From: Actinocrispum wychmicini
GTDB lineage: Bacteria > Actinomycetota > Actinomycetes > Mycobacteriales > Pseudonocardiaceae
Direction: 5' to 3'
Length of the DNA: 64,000 bases
Assembly (NCBI RefSeq): GCF_004345645.1
Contig: NZ_SLWS01000008.1
Location: 186,001 to 250,000 of the forward strand
Shown: positions 8,029 through 16,978 of the stretch, one piece after another
Numbering within the stretch: position 1 is the first letter of the stretch
Layout: each line of letters opens with the position of its first letter
Program-made: the position numbers and the translations under genes
The notes under the pieces: model-generated
The model's database searches: none
Told to the model about the DNA's origin: nothing
Seen by the model: the letters and a program-made list of their open reading frames with translations, nothing else

Positions 8029-9165
8029 TCATGGCGTGGGGTTGCCGCCCATCATCCGGAGCATGTCCCTTCCGCCGCTTCGGAAGAACCGTACGAGCAG
8101 CACGGCGGCGAGGATCAGGAAGGCGATGTTGAGCCACGTCGTGTAGTTCCAGGAGATTCCGTCCTGCATCATCGTGGCGTCGCGCTGGGTGGGGATCAGG
8201 CCGATTCCGCCGAACAGCAACTCCACCAGGTAGCCGGCGCCGACCATGGCCGCGTAGAACGTGCCGAGCAGGACCAGGGTCATCCGGGTGCCGTAGTACT
8301 TCCGGTAGATGTTCAGGATCGGCAGGATGAGCAGGTCGGCGTAGATGAAGGCGATCACGCCGCCGAAGCTGATGCCGCCGTTCCACAGGACCACGGCCAG
8401 CGGGACGTTCCCGATCGAGCACACGAACGACAGGATCGCCACGAGCGGTCCGACGAGCGGGCCCCAGATCGCCGCGACCACCGGGTGGTCGGTGAAGAAG
8501 AAGGCGTGCCAGAACCCGTCGGGCACCCACGCCCCGACCGCGCCGGCGATCAGCAGGCCGACCACCATGTCCCGGAGGATCGCGGCCCATTCCATCACGA
8601 ACACGTGCGAAACCGAGGTGAAGCCGGCCGGGGAGACCAGGCGCCGCCAGAAGGATCCGGGGCCCGCCACCGACATGTCCATGGCGGCGTGGCCTTCCAT
8701 GGACCCGGCGAGCCCCTTCTCGGCCTGCTCGCGGGCCTTGTCGATCAGGCGTCGCCGCACGAAGAGCCGGAACAGCAGCGCCAGCAGCACGATCATGATC
8801 GGCCCGCCGACGAACTCCGCGGCGGTGAACTGCCAGCCCATCAGCAACGCCATGATGATGCCGAGTTCGACCACCAGGTTGGTGGACCCGATCTCGAACG
8901 CCATGGCCGCGGTGAAGTCGGCGCCCTTGCGAACCAGCGACCGGGCCAACGCGACCGCCGCGTACGAGCAGGACGAAGAAGCCGCCCCCAGCAACGAGGA
9001 CACCGCGAGCGTCCGCGGCCGGTCGTCGCCCATCAGCCGGACGATCGTCGACTTGCGCACCACCGCCTGAACCACCGCGGACAACGCGAACCCCAGGATC
9101 AACGCCCACAGGATCTCCCAGGTCATCGACCCGGCCAGAGACAGCGCACGCCCAACCGCGTCCAC
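8029..9165 (-). CDS. Permease of the DUF318/ArsP-like family, metal-linked
   Basis: 378 residues and about eight membrane segments. CSYAAVALARSLVRKGADFTA and AFEIGSTNLVVELGI are hallmarks of the SO_0444/DUF318 permease family, often linked to heavy-metal or metalloid export. The GTG start at 9165 is preceded by GAGGGAGGG with ideal spacing, which decides it over an ATG at 9183. A CsoR-like palindrome lies directly upstream, so control by copper or another soft metal is likely. The 3' end is 4 bp from the convergent kinase gene. Confidence 0.85.
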   Translation of the reverse strand: MDAVGRALSLAGSMTWEILWALILGFALSAVVQAVVRKSTIVRLMGDDRPRTLAVSSLLGAASSSCSYAAVALARSLVRKGADFTAAMAFEIGSTNLVVELGIIMALLMGWQFTAAEFVGGPIMIVLLALLFRLFVRRRLIDKAREQAEKGLAGSMEGHAAMDMSVAGPGSFWRRLVSPAGFTSVSHVFVMEWAAILRDMVVGLLIAGAVGAWVPDGFWHAFFFTDHPVVAAIWGPLVGPLVAILSFVCSIGNVPLAVVLWNGGISFGGVIAFIYADLLILPILNIYRKYYGTRMTLVLLGTFYAAMVGAGYLVELLFGGIGLIPTQRDATMMQDGISWNYTTWLNIAFLILAAVLLVRFFRSGGRDMLRMMGGNPTP

Positions 9166-9181
9166 GAGAACCCTCCCTCTC

Positions 9182-9198
9182 ATACCCTACGGGGGTAT
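9182..9198. promoter_or_regulatory. CsoR-type metal operator
   Basis: ATACCC-TACGG-GGGTAT is a 6-5-6 perfect inverted repeat of the TACCC...GGGTA class bound by CsoR/RcnR copper or nickel sensors. It lies 17 bp upstream of the permease start and on the divergent side about 105 bp before the DUF6153 gene. No csoR gene is present in the window. Confidence 0.65.
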
Positions 9199-9302
9199 CC
9201 TGTCGCGCCGACCCTAGCCGGGCTGATCACGGCTGTCACTGTGACACGCGCGACAGGACATCGCGGGTAGGGTGACCCCAAGCCGGAACAACGGGAGACG
9301 CG

Positions 9303-9692
9303 ATGCACAGGACGGTCCCAGCCAGGGCGATCGCCCGGCTGTTGACCGTGACCGCGGTGCTCGCCGGCTTGTTCGCGATGCACGGCCTGCCAGCACAAGC
9401 CTGCCCCGGCGGAGCGGGCGCGGTGATGTCCGAGGCCATGTCTGCGGACGCCACCAGCCACCACGCCACGCCCACATCCGGTGATGCTGCCGCGCCTGCC
9501 ATGTCGGGGCACGGATCCGTGTGCGCGGCCACCCTCACCCCACGCGGATCCGATACGTCGTCGGGTGTCACGCCGGTCCTGGTGACCAGCACACCTCCCA
9601 CACGGACTGTCCACCCTCGCCGCCCTCGGGACCGCGGACCACCGCTGGCCAAAGCGGATCTGCTCACCACATTGTGTGTTTCCCGGACGTGA
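9303..9692 (+). CDS. DUF6153-like secreted His/Met-rich small protein
   Basis: 129 residues. It has an N-terminal hydrophobic segment (RLLTVTAVLAGLFAMHGLPA), then a segment with many Met and His residues and single Cys residues (MSEAMSADATSHHATP, MSGHGSVC). This resembles actinobacterial DUF6153 proteins. The composition and the CsoR-like site upstream suggest extracytoplasmic soft-metal binding, which is an inference. The start has GGGAG about 7 nt upstream. Confidence 0.7.
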   Translation: MHRTVPARAIARLLTVTAVLAGLFAMHGLPAQACPGGAGAVMSEAMSADATSHHATPTSGDAAAPAMSGHGSVCAATLTPRGSDTSSGVTPVLVTSTPPTRTVHPRRPRDRGPPLAKADLLTTLCVSRT

Positions 9693-9758
9693 CAGGGGTT
9701 TTGTCGAACCCTGTCCACTTCCGCACGCGTAAGTGTGCGCTGTCCGAAAGATTCCACA

Positions 9759-10553
9759 ATGATGACTTCTGCTCGTGCGCTCTTCGGGGTCGCCGCCGCC
9801 GGTCTGCTCCTGACCGCTTGTGGTGCGGCGACTTCCCCTGACATGTCGGCCATGCCGGGTCACCAGGCCATGCCCGCCGGCGACGGGTTGGCCGACCATG
9901 CCGACGGATTTCGCTTTGTCCCCACCGCGACCGTGCTCGGCTCGGAGTTCCGGTTCCGGATCGAGGACGCCGGCGGTCGGGCGGTGACCTTGTTCGAACC
10001 GGACCAGACCAAGCTGATGCACTTCTACCTGATCCGGTCCGACCTCAGCGGCTTCCAACACGTCCATCCCACGATGGCCGCGGACGGGACGTGGAGCGCG
10101 CCGCTGGCCGAGACCCAACCTGGCGAGTATCGGGCCTACGCCTCGTTCATCGCCGGTGGCAAGACTGCTCCGCTGGTCCTCAGCCAGAAGGTCACCGCAC
10201 CTGGCACCGGAACGACCACACCGTTGCCGCCCGCCGCCACAACGACGCAGGTCGACGGCTATACCGTCACGTTGGGCGGTGGTCAGCTGATGGCGGGCAT
10301 GAGCCGCGAGCTGACCGTCACCATCACCCGCGACGGCAAACCTGTCGACAACCTCCAGCCGTACCTGGACACGTACGCCCACCTGACCGCGTTCCACGAA
10401 GGTGACCAGGCGTTCACCCATCTCCACCCGGCCAACGGCCCGGCGTTGTCCTTCGAGGCGAAGCTGCCCAAGGCAGGTCAGTGGCGGCTGTTCATCCAGT
10501 TCCAAACCGACGGCACGCTGCATACCGCAGCTGTGACCATCGCGGTCGGTTAG
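9759..10553 (+). CDS. Lipoprotein, possibly metal-associated
   Basis: 264 residues with a lipoprotein signal peptide (LFGVAAAGLLLTAC, lipobox LTAC). A Met/His-rich linker follows (MSAMPGHQAMP). The rest is two beta-rich repeats with conserved FxHxHP-like motifs (GFQHVHPTMAADG near residue 95, AFTHLHPANG near residue 225). Such proteins often accompany copper resistance genes. Either ATG of the ATGATG pair could be the start; GAAAG lies upstream. Confidence 0.75.
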   Translation: MMTSARALFGVAAAGLLLTACGAATSPDMSAMPGHQAMPAGDGLADHADGFRFVPTATVLGSEFRFRIEDAGGRAVTLFEPDQTKLMHFYLIRSDLSGFQHVHPTMAADGTWSAPLAETQPGEYRAYASFIAGGKTAPLVLSQKVTAPGTGTTTPLPPAATTTQVDGYTVTLGGGQLMAGMSRELTVTITRDGKPVDNLQPYLDTYAHLTAFHEGDQAFTHLHPANGPALSFEAKLPKAGQWRLFIQFQTDGTLHTAAVTIAVG

Positions 10554-10564
10554 GCCCTGCCCCG

Positions 10565-10608
10565 CCGGCCCAGGTGCTCTATTCGTGACTGCCGAGCACC
10601 TGGGCCGG
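10565..10608. terminator. Strong 15-bp hairpin, bidirectional terminator
   Basis: CCGGCCCAGGTGCTC and GAGCACCTGGGCCGG form a perfect 15-bp stem with a 14-nt loop between the convergent lipoprotein and FtsX permease genes. The right arm runs into the last codons of the permease. Position and strength indicate transcription termination in both directions. Confidence 0.7.
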
Positions 10609-13107
10609 TGGGGTGCGCAACGCTCGACGCGCCGGCAGTTCGGTGGCGAGGAACGCGATCGCCACGACCACCAGGACGGTGGCCGGCGCCAGCCATCCCG
10701 GCCCGGCCGGCCATGGCCGGCCGAGGAAGCCGATTCCCAGCAGTACCAACGGAATCACCGACAGCGCCAGTCCGGTCCCGACGGCCACCACGCTGATCAG
10801 CGCGCTCTCCCGGCGGATCATGGCGCGGACCTGCCTGGGTGTCGTGCCGACCAGCCGGAGCGCGGCGAGTTCGTGGCGGCGCTGGGTCGTGCCGGCGACC
10901 AGTTTGTTGGCGACGCCGAGCAGGATGTAGCCGAGCAGCACGGCCAGCAGGGCCAGGTTGACGTACACCTCCGGGGGCGCGCCGCCGACGCCACTGAGAC
11001 CGGCCCGCGGATTCGACGTGTCGACCTTCACCCCCGGCTGGTCGCCGAGCGCGGCCAACCCGGCGGCGCTGCCGTCGGTCGACACCAGAACGGCCTGGTC
11101 GAGCCCGGTGCCGAAGTGCCCGGCGGCGAGGTCACGGGAGATCGCCATCGGCCCGAAGCCGAGGCCGCGCCCGTACACGGCCACCACCTTCGCCTTGGTG
11201 GGCGTGCCGTCGCCGAGCAGGAGGTCGACGTCCCGACCCACCGCGGTGTCCATAAAGGACGCGGTGTCGGCGCTGACCGCGACGGTGTTGCCGGTGAGGC
11301 CGGCCAGGGAGCCGGCGCGGACGTCCAGATCAAGCACGGCCGGTGCGTCCGGTGTCAGCACGAGCGCGGGCTGGGACTCCACCCGGTGCTTGCCTTCCTC
11401 CTGGTGCGGCCACAGCACGGTCGTCGTGTTGACAGGCATCGCCGTGCGCACGCCTGGTGTCGCGCGGATCTTGTCGAGCGTGCCGGCGGGCAGCCCGCCG
11501 AGCTCCGGCGCGGCCACCACGGCCTGGGCCCGCATGCCCTGGTCGACGTCCTGGGACGACGCGGACATCATCGTCGTCTGGGTCATCGTGTACGTGAGCG
11601 TGAACAGCACGGCCATGGCCAAAGTGGACACAGCGCCGGCGACGCGCAACGCGTAGCCGTGGCTGTTGGACACGGCGAGCCAGGTCGTGGCCCGCACCCG
11701 GCTCGGCAGCCGACGAGCCAGGGCGCCGCTGAGCGACCGGACCAGCGCGGGCCCGGCGAGTGCCAGGCCGATCGCCGCGACGATCCCGGACGTCGCCGTG
11801 CCCACCGCACCGAACTGGTTCCTGAGGATCAGTGGCGTCACGGACATCGCGGTCGCGAGCACCATCAGCAGTGCGCCGATCCTGGTGCGGACCGGCGACG
11901 GGTTCTTGGGCTCGACGCGTGACTCGGCGACGGCCTCGGTGGCGGGCATCTTCGACGTACGCCAGGCCGCGAGACGCGCGGCCACCTGGATGACGCCGAG
12001 CAGCAGGAGCACGGCGGCGATCGCGGCCAGTGGGCTGATCGTCAGGGGCAGCGCGTCCGGCAGCACGCCGAGCGTCGCCAGCAGCGAACGGAACTGCCCG
12101 GCCAGGGCGTATCCCAGCAGGACACCCGGCACCAGCGCGACCGCCGACACCACGGTCGCCTGCGCCGCCGCGAGCCGGCGGACCTGCTTGGGGGAGGCGC
12201 CGACGGCCCGCAGCAGCGCCAGCTCGCGGCGCTGTCCGCCGATGGACACGGTGAGCGCGCCGGTCACGATGAAGCCGACGATGAGCAGGGTGATGCCGGC
12301 CAGCGACCCGGCGATCAGGATCAGCAGGGACCGGGCCGCGGCCGCGCTCGGGGTGGCGATGTCGCCGATGTCCGGGCCGGTACTCACCTTGAATCCCAGC
12401 TTCCGGGCCTCGTCGGCCACTGTGGCCGCGGCGCCGGGCTGAGTGCGCAGCCCGATCAGGTCCACTGTGTCCTTTTTTGGGCCTTTGTGCGGCCCGTCCG
12501 CGCGCCCGGCCAGCTGGTAGGCCGCCTGATCGGCGAAGAACACCCCGCGCGCGGGACCGTGGACAACCGCGGACACCTGGAGCGTGGCGGGCCGTCCGGC
12601 GACGACGAGATGCGCCTGTCCGCCTGGGCCGATCTTCAGGTCGTTCGCGGTGGCCGCGTCCAACGCGACGTCGTTCGGGCGCGTAGGCGGCGTACCCTGG
12701 ATCGGCGGATCGCCCATGAGCGCTACCGAGGACCATGTGTGCCCCGCGGTGGCGGCGTCACCGGCTGGCACGACGCGCTGCCCGTCGACCGCGGCGACAG
12801 GGAAGCTGACATCACCGGCGGCGGTGGTGACGCCAGGGAGCCGGGCGAGCCTGCCGACCAGGTCAGCCGGGACAACGGCCCGCTCGGGCAGCGCGACCGG
12901 CAGGTCCTCGTCCTGGGGCAGGGTCTGGGCGGCCGACACCACCACGTCCGCGCCCGCGATCCGGGGCGCTGAGACATGTGATCGGATCCCGGACTCCGCC
13001 AGCACCGCGGTGCCCGTGACCAGCGCGGCGCCGCCGAGCACCGCGCACATGACTGCGACCAGCGCGCCGATCCGGTGGCGCACCATCCGCATCGCCATCT
13101 CCAGCAC
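10579..13107 (-). CDS. ABC transporter permease, FtsX/MacB-like
   Basis: 842 residues. It has an N-terminal membrane anchor, a large extracytoplasmic region, and two FtsX-type blocks of membrane segments (about residues 255-375 and 715-835). The paired motifs RRELALLRAVGASPKQVRRL and RHELAALRLVGTTPRQVRAM are classic for this family. These proteins normally work with a separate ATPase in lipoprotein or drug export; none is encoded next to it here. The GTG start is preceded by GAGGGG. A 62-residue membrane protein lies 9 bp upstream in the same transcription unit. Confidence 0.9.
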   Translation of the reverse strand: MLEMAMRMVRHRIGALVAVMCAVLGGAALVTGTAVLAESGIRSHVSAPRIAGADVVVSAAQTLPQDEDLPVALPERAVVPADLVGRLARLPGVTTAAGDVSFPVAAVDGQRVVPAGDAATAGHTWSSVALMGDPPIQGTPPTRPNDVALDAATANDLKIGPGGQAHLVVAGRPATLQVSAVVHGPARGVFFADQAAYQLAGRADGPHKGPKKDTVDLIGLRTQPGAAATVADEARKLGFKVSTGPDIGDIATPSAAAARSLLILIAGSLAGITLLIVGFIVTGALTVSIGGQRRELALLRAVGASPKQVRRLAAAQATVVSAVALVPGVLLGYALAGQFRSLLATLGVLPDALPLTISPLAAIAAVLLLLGVIQVAARLAAWRTSKMPATEAVAESRVEPKNPSPVRTRIGALLMVLATAMSVTPLILRNQFGAVGTATSGIVAAIGLALAGPALVRSLSGALARRLPSRVRATTWLAVSNSHGYALRVAGAVSTLAMAVLFTLTYTMTQTTMMSASSQDVDQGMRAQAVVAAPELGGLPAGTLDKIRATPGVRTAMPVNTTTVLWPHQEEGKHRVESQPALVLTPDAPAVLDLDVRAGSLAGLTGNTVAVSADTASFMDTAVGRDVDLLLGDGTPTKAKVVAVYGRGLGFGPMAISRDLAAGHFGTGLDQAVLVSTDGSAAGLAALGDQPGVKVDTSNPRAGLSGVGGAPPEVYVNLALLAVLLGYILLGVANKLVAGTTQRRHELAALRLVGTTPRQVRAMIRRESALISVVAVGTGLALSVIPLVLLGIGFLGRPWPAGPGWLAPATVLVVVAIAFLATELPARRALRTPPAQVLGSHE

Positions 13108-13116
13108 GTCGACCCC

Positions 13117-13305
13117 TCAACGCTTGCGCATGTGGTTGGCGATCAGCCCGGCGACGGACGCCACCGCCACCACGCCGCACACCAGATGGACGACCAGGCC
13201 GAGCGAAGCGAACTGAGCCACCACGTTCCCGGCGACAGCGAGCGTCAGCGCCACCCACAGCAACCCGCTCGCCGTGTCACTGCTGTGCTTCGTGCGATCC
13301 TTCAC
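13117..13305 (-). CDS. Small two-TM membrane protein
   Basis: 62 residues with two hydrophobic helices (SGLLWVALTLAVAGNVVAQF and LVVHLVCGVVAVASVAGLIA) and a basic tail. The GTG start is preceded by GAGGAG. Its stop is 9 bp from the start of the FtsX-type permease, so the two are probably co-transcribed. No family recognised; it could be an accessory subunit. Confidence 0.65.
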   Translation of the reverse strand: MKDRTKHSSDTASGLLWVALTLAVAGNVVAQFASLGLVVHLVCGVVAVASVAGLIANHMRKR

Positions 13306-13536
13306 CGGTCAGCTCCTCGCTCGTTCGGCCGTGGTCCCCTCCTGACGCTAGGAAACCGGGGCCGTCCGCACGACCGGTCCACCTCCCCGGTCCAGGGTGG
13401 ACCTGGGCCTACCTCCGGCTGTGGATAACCGATCCGACACGACCGGGAAACGAATTGACTGTCATCCGGAATATCCGGGCGAGGACTTGCCGATAACCAA
13501 GGTATCAGTTTTGCCGCTAGAGGGATCGGAGCGGCC

Positions 13537-14229
13537 ATGAGTGTGCGACTTGTGCTGCCTGTCAACCCGTTTGTTCATTCCTACCTGTTCCTGCGCCGCG
13601 CGATCGGGCTGATCGGCATGGCGTTGCCCGTGGTGCTGATCGCCGGGGTGTACGCGATATCCGGTGACCTGCTCACGTCGATCAGCGGCTACTACTACAG
13701 CGATCTGCGGAACGTTTTCGTCGGGTCGATGTGCGCGATCGGGGTGTTCCTGATCTGCTACCGCGGCCTCGACCCGCTCGAAGACGCCCTGAGCTGGGTC
13801 GCGGGCGCGGCCGCGCTCGGGGTGGCGGTGTTCCCGACCAGGCCCGCGGACAGCCCCACGGCGCTGGACAAAGCCTTCGGATACGTCCACCTCGCGTCGG
13901 CCGCGGTGTTCTTCCTGACCCTCGCCGCGTTCTGTCTGTTCCTTTTTCCCCGCAACGAAAAGGACCCACTGCCGGACCCGGCCCGCAAACGGGTCCGTAA
14001 CCGTGTTTACCTCGCCTGCGGTGTCGCCATTCTGGCCTGCATGGTGCTCACGGCGGTTTTCGGCTGGCTGCTGGAAGCGCAGATGAGGTCGGCGCGTCCA
14101 GTGCTGTGGCTGGAGGCCATCGCGGTGTTCGCATTCGGTGTCTCCTGGTTGGTGAAAGGCCAAACCCTGTGGCGGGACGCCAAACGACCACAACCGCGGG
14201 CAATGGACGCCATGGCGGCCCCGGCGTGA
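13537..14229 (+). CDS. DUF998-like integral membrane protein
   Basis: 230 residues with about six membrane helices, including RAIGLIGMALPVVLIAGVYA, VGSMCAIGVFLICYRG, VFFLTLAAFCLFLF and VAILACMVLTAVFGW. The motif SISGYYYSDLRNVFVGSMCA is characteristic of a conserved but uncharacterised family. A basic, proline-rich C-terminus follows. The 210-bp region upstream has a small CCGGA-ATA-TCCGG palindrome at 13466-13478. A terminator hairpin follows the gene. Confidence 0.65.
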   Translation: MSVRLVLPVNPFVHSYLFLRRAIGLIGMALPVVLIAGVYAISGDLLTSISGYYYSDLRNVFVGSMCAIGVFLICYRGLDPLEDALSWVAGAAALGVAVFPTRPADSPTALDKAFGYVHLASAAVFFLTLAAFCLFLFPRNEKDPLPDPARKRVRNRVYLACGVAILACMVLTAVFGWLLEAQMRSARPVLWLEAIAVFAFGVSWLVKGQTLWRDAKRPQPRAMDAMAAPA

Positions 14230-14243
14230 CTTGCCGGCGCCAC

Positions 14244-14284
14244 GCCGACCCCGCGACCGCGTAATTCGGCGGCCCGGGGTCGGC
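14244..14284 (+). terminator. 10-bp perfect hairpin, probable terminator
   Basis: GCCGACCCCG and CGGGGTCGGC form a perfect 10-bp stem with a 21-nt loop, 15 bp after the stop of the upstream membrane protein. It separates that gene from the vWA/ARPP pair. Confidence 0.65.
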
Positions 14285-14411
14285 TCTGCCTGTTACGATC
14301 TTGGCGCCGACCGTGGGACTCAGGTGCGACTTCCGGAACCCGCCTTGTTAAGCGATGATTCGCCGTTCGTGCCCCCATTCCCCGGTCGGCGCTTTCGTCG
14401 AACGGGGAGAG

Positions 14412-15794
14412 ATGGACAGCGTCACGGCCGGGGACATGCTGATGTTCGTCAACGCGGCCACCACCGCGACCGCGCAGCGGGAGTTCCACAGCTCGGTGGG
14501 GCAGCAGCGGCTGTCCTTGGCCTTCCTGCACGAGTACATGCTCGGCAACTACCGGGACCTGTACAGTGCCGCCCTCGCGCTGGACATCAACGAGCACAAC
14601 GCGACGACCATCGTCCGACGGTTGCTGGAGACGTCCGCCGAGGCCACCGCCGACCAGCGCGAGCGAGAGGGCCGGTTGATCGCCCGGCGCCTTCGGCTGA
14701 TCGCGCCGCAACGCGTGTACGACCTGTTCCGGGCGCTTCGGCGGGCGCGGGTGAACAACCGGCGCACCCGCGTGATCATCCGGGACTGGATCGCGGCGCG
14801 GCCCGATCCCGCGTTCGACGCGGTCAAGTACCGCGGCGCGCTGAAGGAGGCGCTGCGGCACGCGCACACCGCGCCTGTCCACGACGAACTGGGGCCGTTC
14901 CTGTTCGCCCCGCGTAGCCGTCCGCGCTATCAGACGCCGATTCTGGAGACCTGGCGCCGCGCCCACTACGAGCAGGCGGCGGTGTACGAACTGCCGTACA
15001 CGGTGGCTGAGGGGCTCGCGGCCAAGCACAAGATCGACCGCAAGGTGTTCCTGGAGCGCATCGCACCCCGGATGACCCGGCTGGAACGACTGCGCGTCCA
15101 GGCGAGCAGCACGGATCTCACTCAGATGCCGTTGACCCGGCTGGCTTCGTACGTCCTGTCGCTGCCCATCGCGGACCGCCGCGAACGTCGGGCCGAGCTG
15201 ACCGGTGCCCTGCGCGCCGCGGCGGCCAGGGCCGGCGGCCGGGCGAAGGGCACGTGGGGCAAGGTCGCGGCCGTCCTGGACGACAGCTTCTCCGCGCGTG
15301 GGTCCGTCCACAAGCGACAGAGGCCGCTCGCAGTCGCGCTGGCCTGCCGGTATTTGCTTGAAGTGCTCGCGGACGAGTTTGTTCCACTGTGGACGTCAGG
15401 CCGAACGGACGCGCTGCTCGCGTACCCGCATGGCGCGACGCCGCTGGGGGAGCGGATCCTGGACGCGCTGGAGCATGAGCCGGACCGCGTGCTGATCGTG
15501 TCCGACGGATGGGACAACGCTCCTTACGGCCTGGCCGGGGAGGTGCTGCGGGTGTGGCGCGAGCGGGTGGACCCGGAGCGGAAGGTGAGCGTGGTCCACC
15601 TCAACCCGGTGTACGACGTGGACGACTTCGACGTCAAGCGGCTCACACCGAGCGTGCCCACGGTCGGCGTGCGCGACGCCGAAGACCTGCCGACGCTGGT
15701 CGAGTTCGCCCGGTTCACCGAGGGCCTCACCGACCTTGCCCAGCTCACCGCCCATTTCGACGACCGCGCCCGGCGTTTCCTGGAGGACCGGTGA
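14412..15794 (+). CDS. vWA-domain protein resembling TROVE/Ro60 organisation
   Basis: About 460 residues. The N-terminal 250 residues are entirely helical and Arg-rich (VNAATTATAQREFHSS, RLIARRLRLIAPQRVYDLFR, RVRVNNRRTR-like stretch), suggesting a repeat scaffold that could bind RNA. Near residue 290 a metal-site motif DDSFS (DxSxS) begins a von Willebrand A-type Rossmann domain that continues to LIVSDGWDN near residue 370. Ro60/TROVE proteins share this scaffold-plus-vWA order, so a role in RNA quality control or repair is possible, but similarity is by pattern only. Start at the ATG at 14412 after GGGGAGA; an ATG at 14355 is an alternative. It overlaps the next gene by 4 bp (GTGA), implying translational coupling. 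Confidence 0.65.
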   Translation: MDSVTAGDMLMFVNAATTATAQREFHSSVGQQRLSLAFLHEYMLGNYRDLYSAALALDINEHNATTIVRRLLETSAEATADQREREGRLIARRLRLIAPQRVYDLFRALRRARVNNRRTRVIIRDWIAARPDPAFDAVKYRGALKEALRHAHTAPVHDELGPFLFAPRSRPRYQTPILETWRRAHYEQAAVYELPYTVAEGLAAKHKIDRKVFLERIAPRMTRLERLRVQASSTDLTQMPLTRLASYVLSLPIADRRERRAELTGALRAAAARAGGRAKGTWGKVAAVLDDSFSARGSVHKRQRPLAVALACRYLLEVLADEFVPLWTSGRTDALLAYPHGATPLGERILDALEHEPDRVLIVSDGWDNAPYGLAGEVLRVWRERVDPERKVSVVHLNPVYDVDDFDVKRLTPSVPTVGVRDAEDLPTLVEFARFTEGLTDLAQLTAHFDDRARRFLEDR

Positions 15795-16978
15795 AGCTCG
15801 ATCTGACCGGGTTGACCACCCGGCCCGCGCAGGTGTGGGGCGGCGTCCGGCTCGTGCCGTTGGTCCGGGACGAGCCGATCACGTCCCTGCGGCTGCACGC
15901 CCAGCTCTACGGGCCCGCGGTCGGACTGGTCGATGTCGACCCGCGTACCGACTACATGTCGTACATCCCGCACGGCTTTGTGGCCACCTGGACCGACGAC
16001 GGTATGGCGGCAGCCGCGTACGGCACGGAGATCATGCGTCAGGACGCGCTTCCGTGCGGCTGCATGCCGTTGCGTTTCCACCGCCGGATGGCCAAGCGCA
16101 CGGACAAGAACCGGCTGCGGTTCCTGCCGATGAACCTGGCCATCCAGGGCTACCTCGCGTTGCATTTCGGCGGCCCACAGGTGGTGTGGGAGCACTGGTC
16201 GCAACGCGCCATCAGCCGCGGCCTTTCCCCGCGTGAAGAGGACGCCTTCGTCGGCGCCGACGTCCGTGGGCTGGCGGACGCGCTGCGGATCTTCGAGATC
16301 CACCCCGGGCAGTGCGGCATGCTCGTCTACGTCGCCGACGCGCTGGCCGCCGCGTTCGTCGTGCCACACCCGGACGACTACCGCGCGCTGCACGCCACGG
16401 CCATCGAAGACCTGTACGGCGAACTCATCTTTCACTATGCGATGCTGTCCATGCCCGTGCAGCAGTTCGAGGCGAAGCTGTCCGGCAGCCATGTCCGTAC
16501 AGTCGCCGACCTGCGTGCCGCGGCGAACCAGCAACTCGTTGCCTGGAGCCAGTTCCACGACGGCACGATGGCCGCCGGGTTGCTGGACGGGCAGTACGAC
16601 GCGCGGCGCGTGTACGAGCTGGGCGACTTCACGCTGTCCCGGTTCCTGCCGTCGTTCCAGCTCAAGCGGGAGAACCACATCGGCGAGCTGATCACCGACC
16701 ACCGCGGCCGGACCGCGTACCTCAAGACTTTCCGCCTGTCGGAGAACCAGATCCGCCGCGGCTACCTGCTGACCCAGTTGGCACGCTACGACTGGCACCT
16801 GCCGTCGGCGGCCGTGGGACTCGGTGTCACCGAGGCCCAACTGGGCCTGCGGATCGAGGCGGCCGGCTTCGGCGACCTGCTGCGCGAGGACATCCTGGCG
16901 CACTACCGGGCCGAGGCGCGCAAACCGTCCACCATGGACAGCAGCCCCGTCATGCCAACAGGTAGTACACCTCCGTGA
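15791..16978 (+). CDS. ARPP-like domain protein with C-terminal Fis-type HTH
   Basis: 395 residues. It opens LDLTGLTTRPAQVWGGVRLVPLVRDEPI, a pattern I associate with the ARPP domains (ARG and rhodanese-phosphatase-associated proteins) predicted in prokaryotic conflict and repair systems. The middle has CGCMPLRFHRRM and a long alpha/beta region. Residues about 330-375 (RGYLLTQLARYDWHLPSAAV, GLGVTEAQLGLRIEAAGF) look like a Fis-type helix-turn-helix. No enzyme motif is evident. It is coupled to the vWA gene by a GTGA overlap, so the two products probably act together. The last codons overlap the convergent GyrI-like gene by 29 bp. Confidence 0.6.
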   Translation: MKLDLTGLTTRPAQVWGGVRLVPLVRDEPITSLRLHAQLYGPAVGLVDVDPRTDYMSYIPHGFVATWTDDGMAAAAYGTEIMRQDALPCGCMPLRFHRRMAKRTDKNRLRFLPMNLAIQGYLALHFGGPQVVWEHWSQRAISRGLSPREEDAFVGADVRGLADALRIFEIHPGQCGMLVYVADALAAAFVVPHPDDYRALHATAIEDLYGELIFHYAMLSMPVQQFEAKLSGSHVRTVADLRAAANQQLVAWSQFHDGTMAAGLLDGQYDARRVYELGDFTLSRFLPSFQLKRENHIGELITDHRGRTAYLKTFRLSENQIRRGYLLTQLARYDWHLPSAAVGLGVTEAQLGLRIEAAGFGDLLREDILAHYRAEARKPSTMDSSPVMPTGSTPP

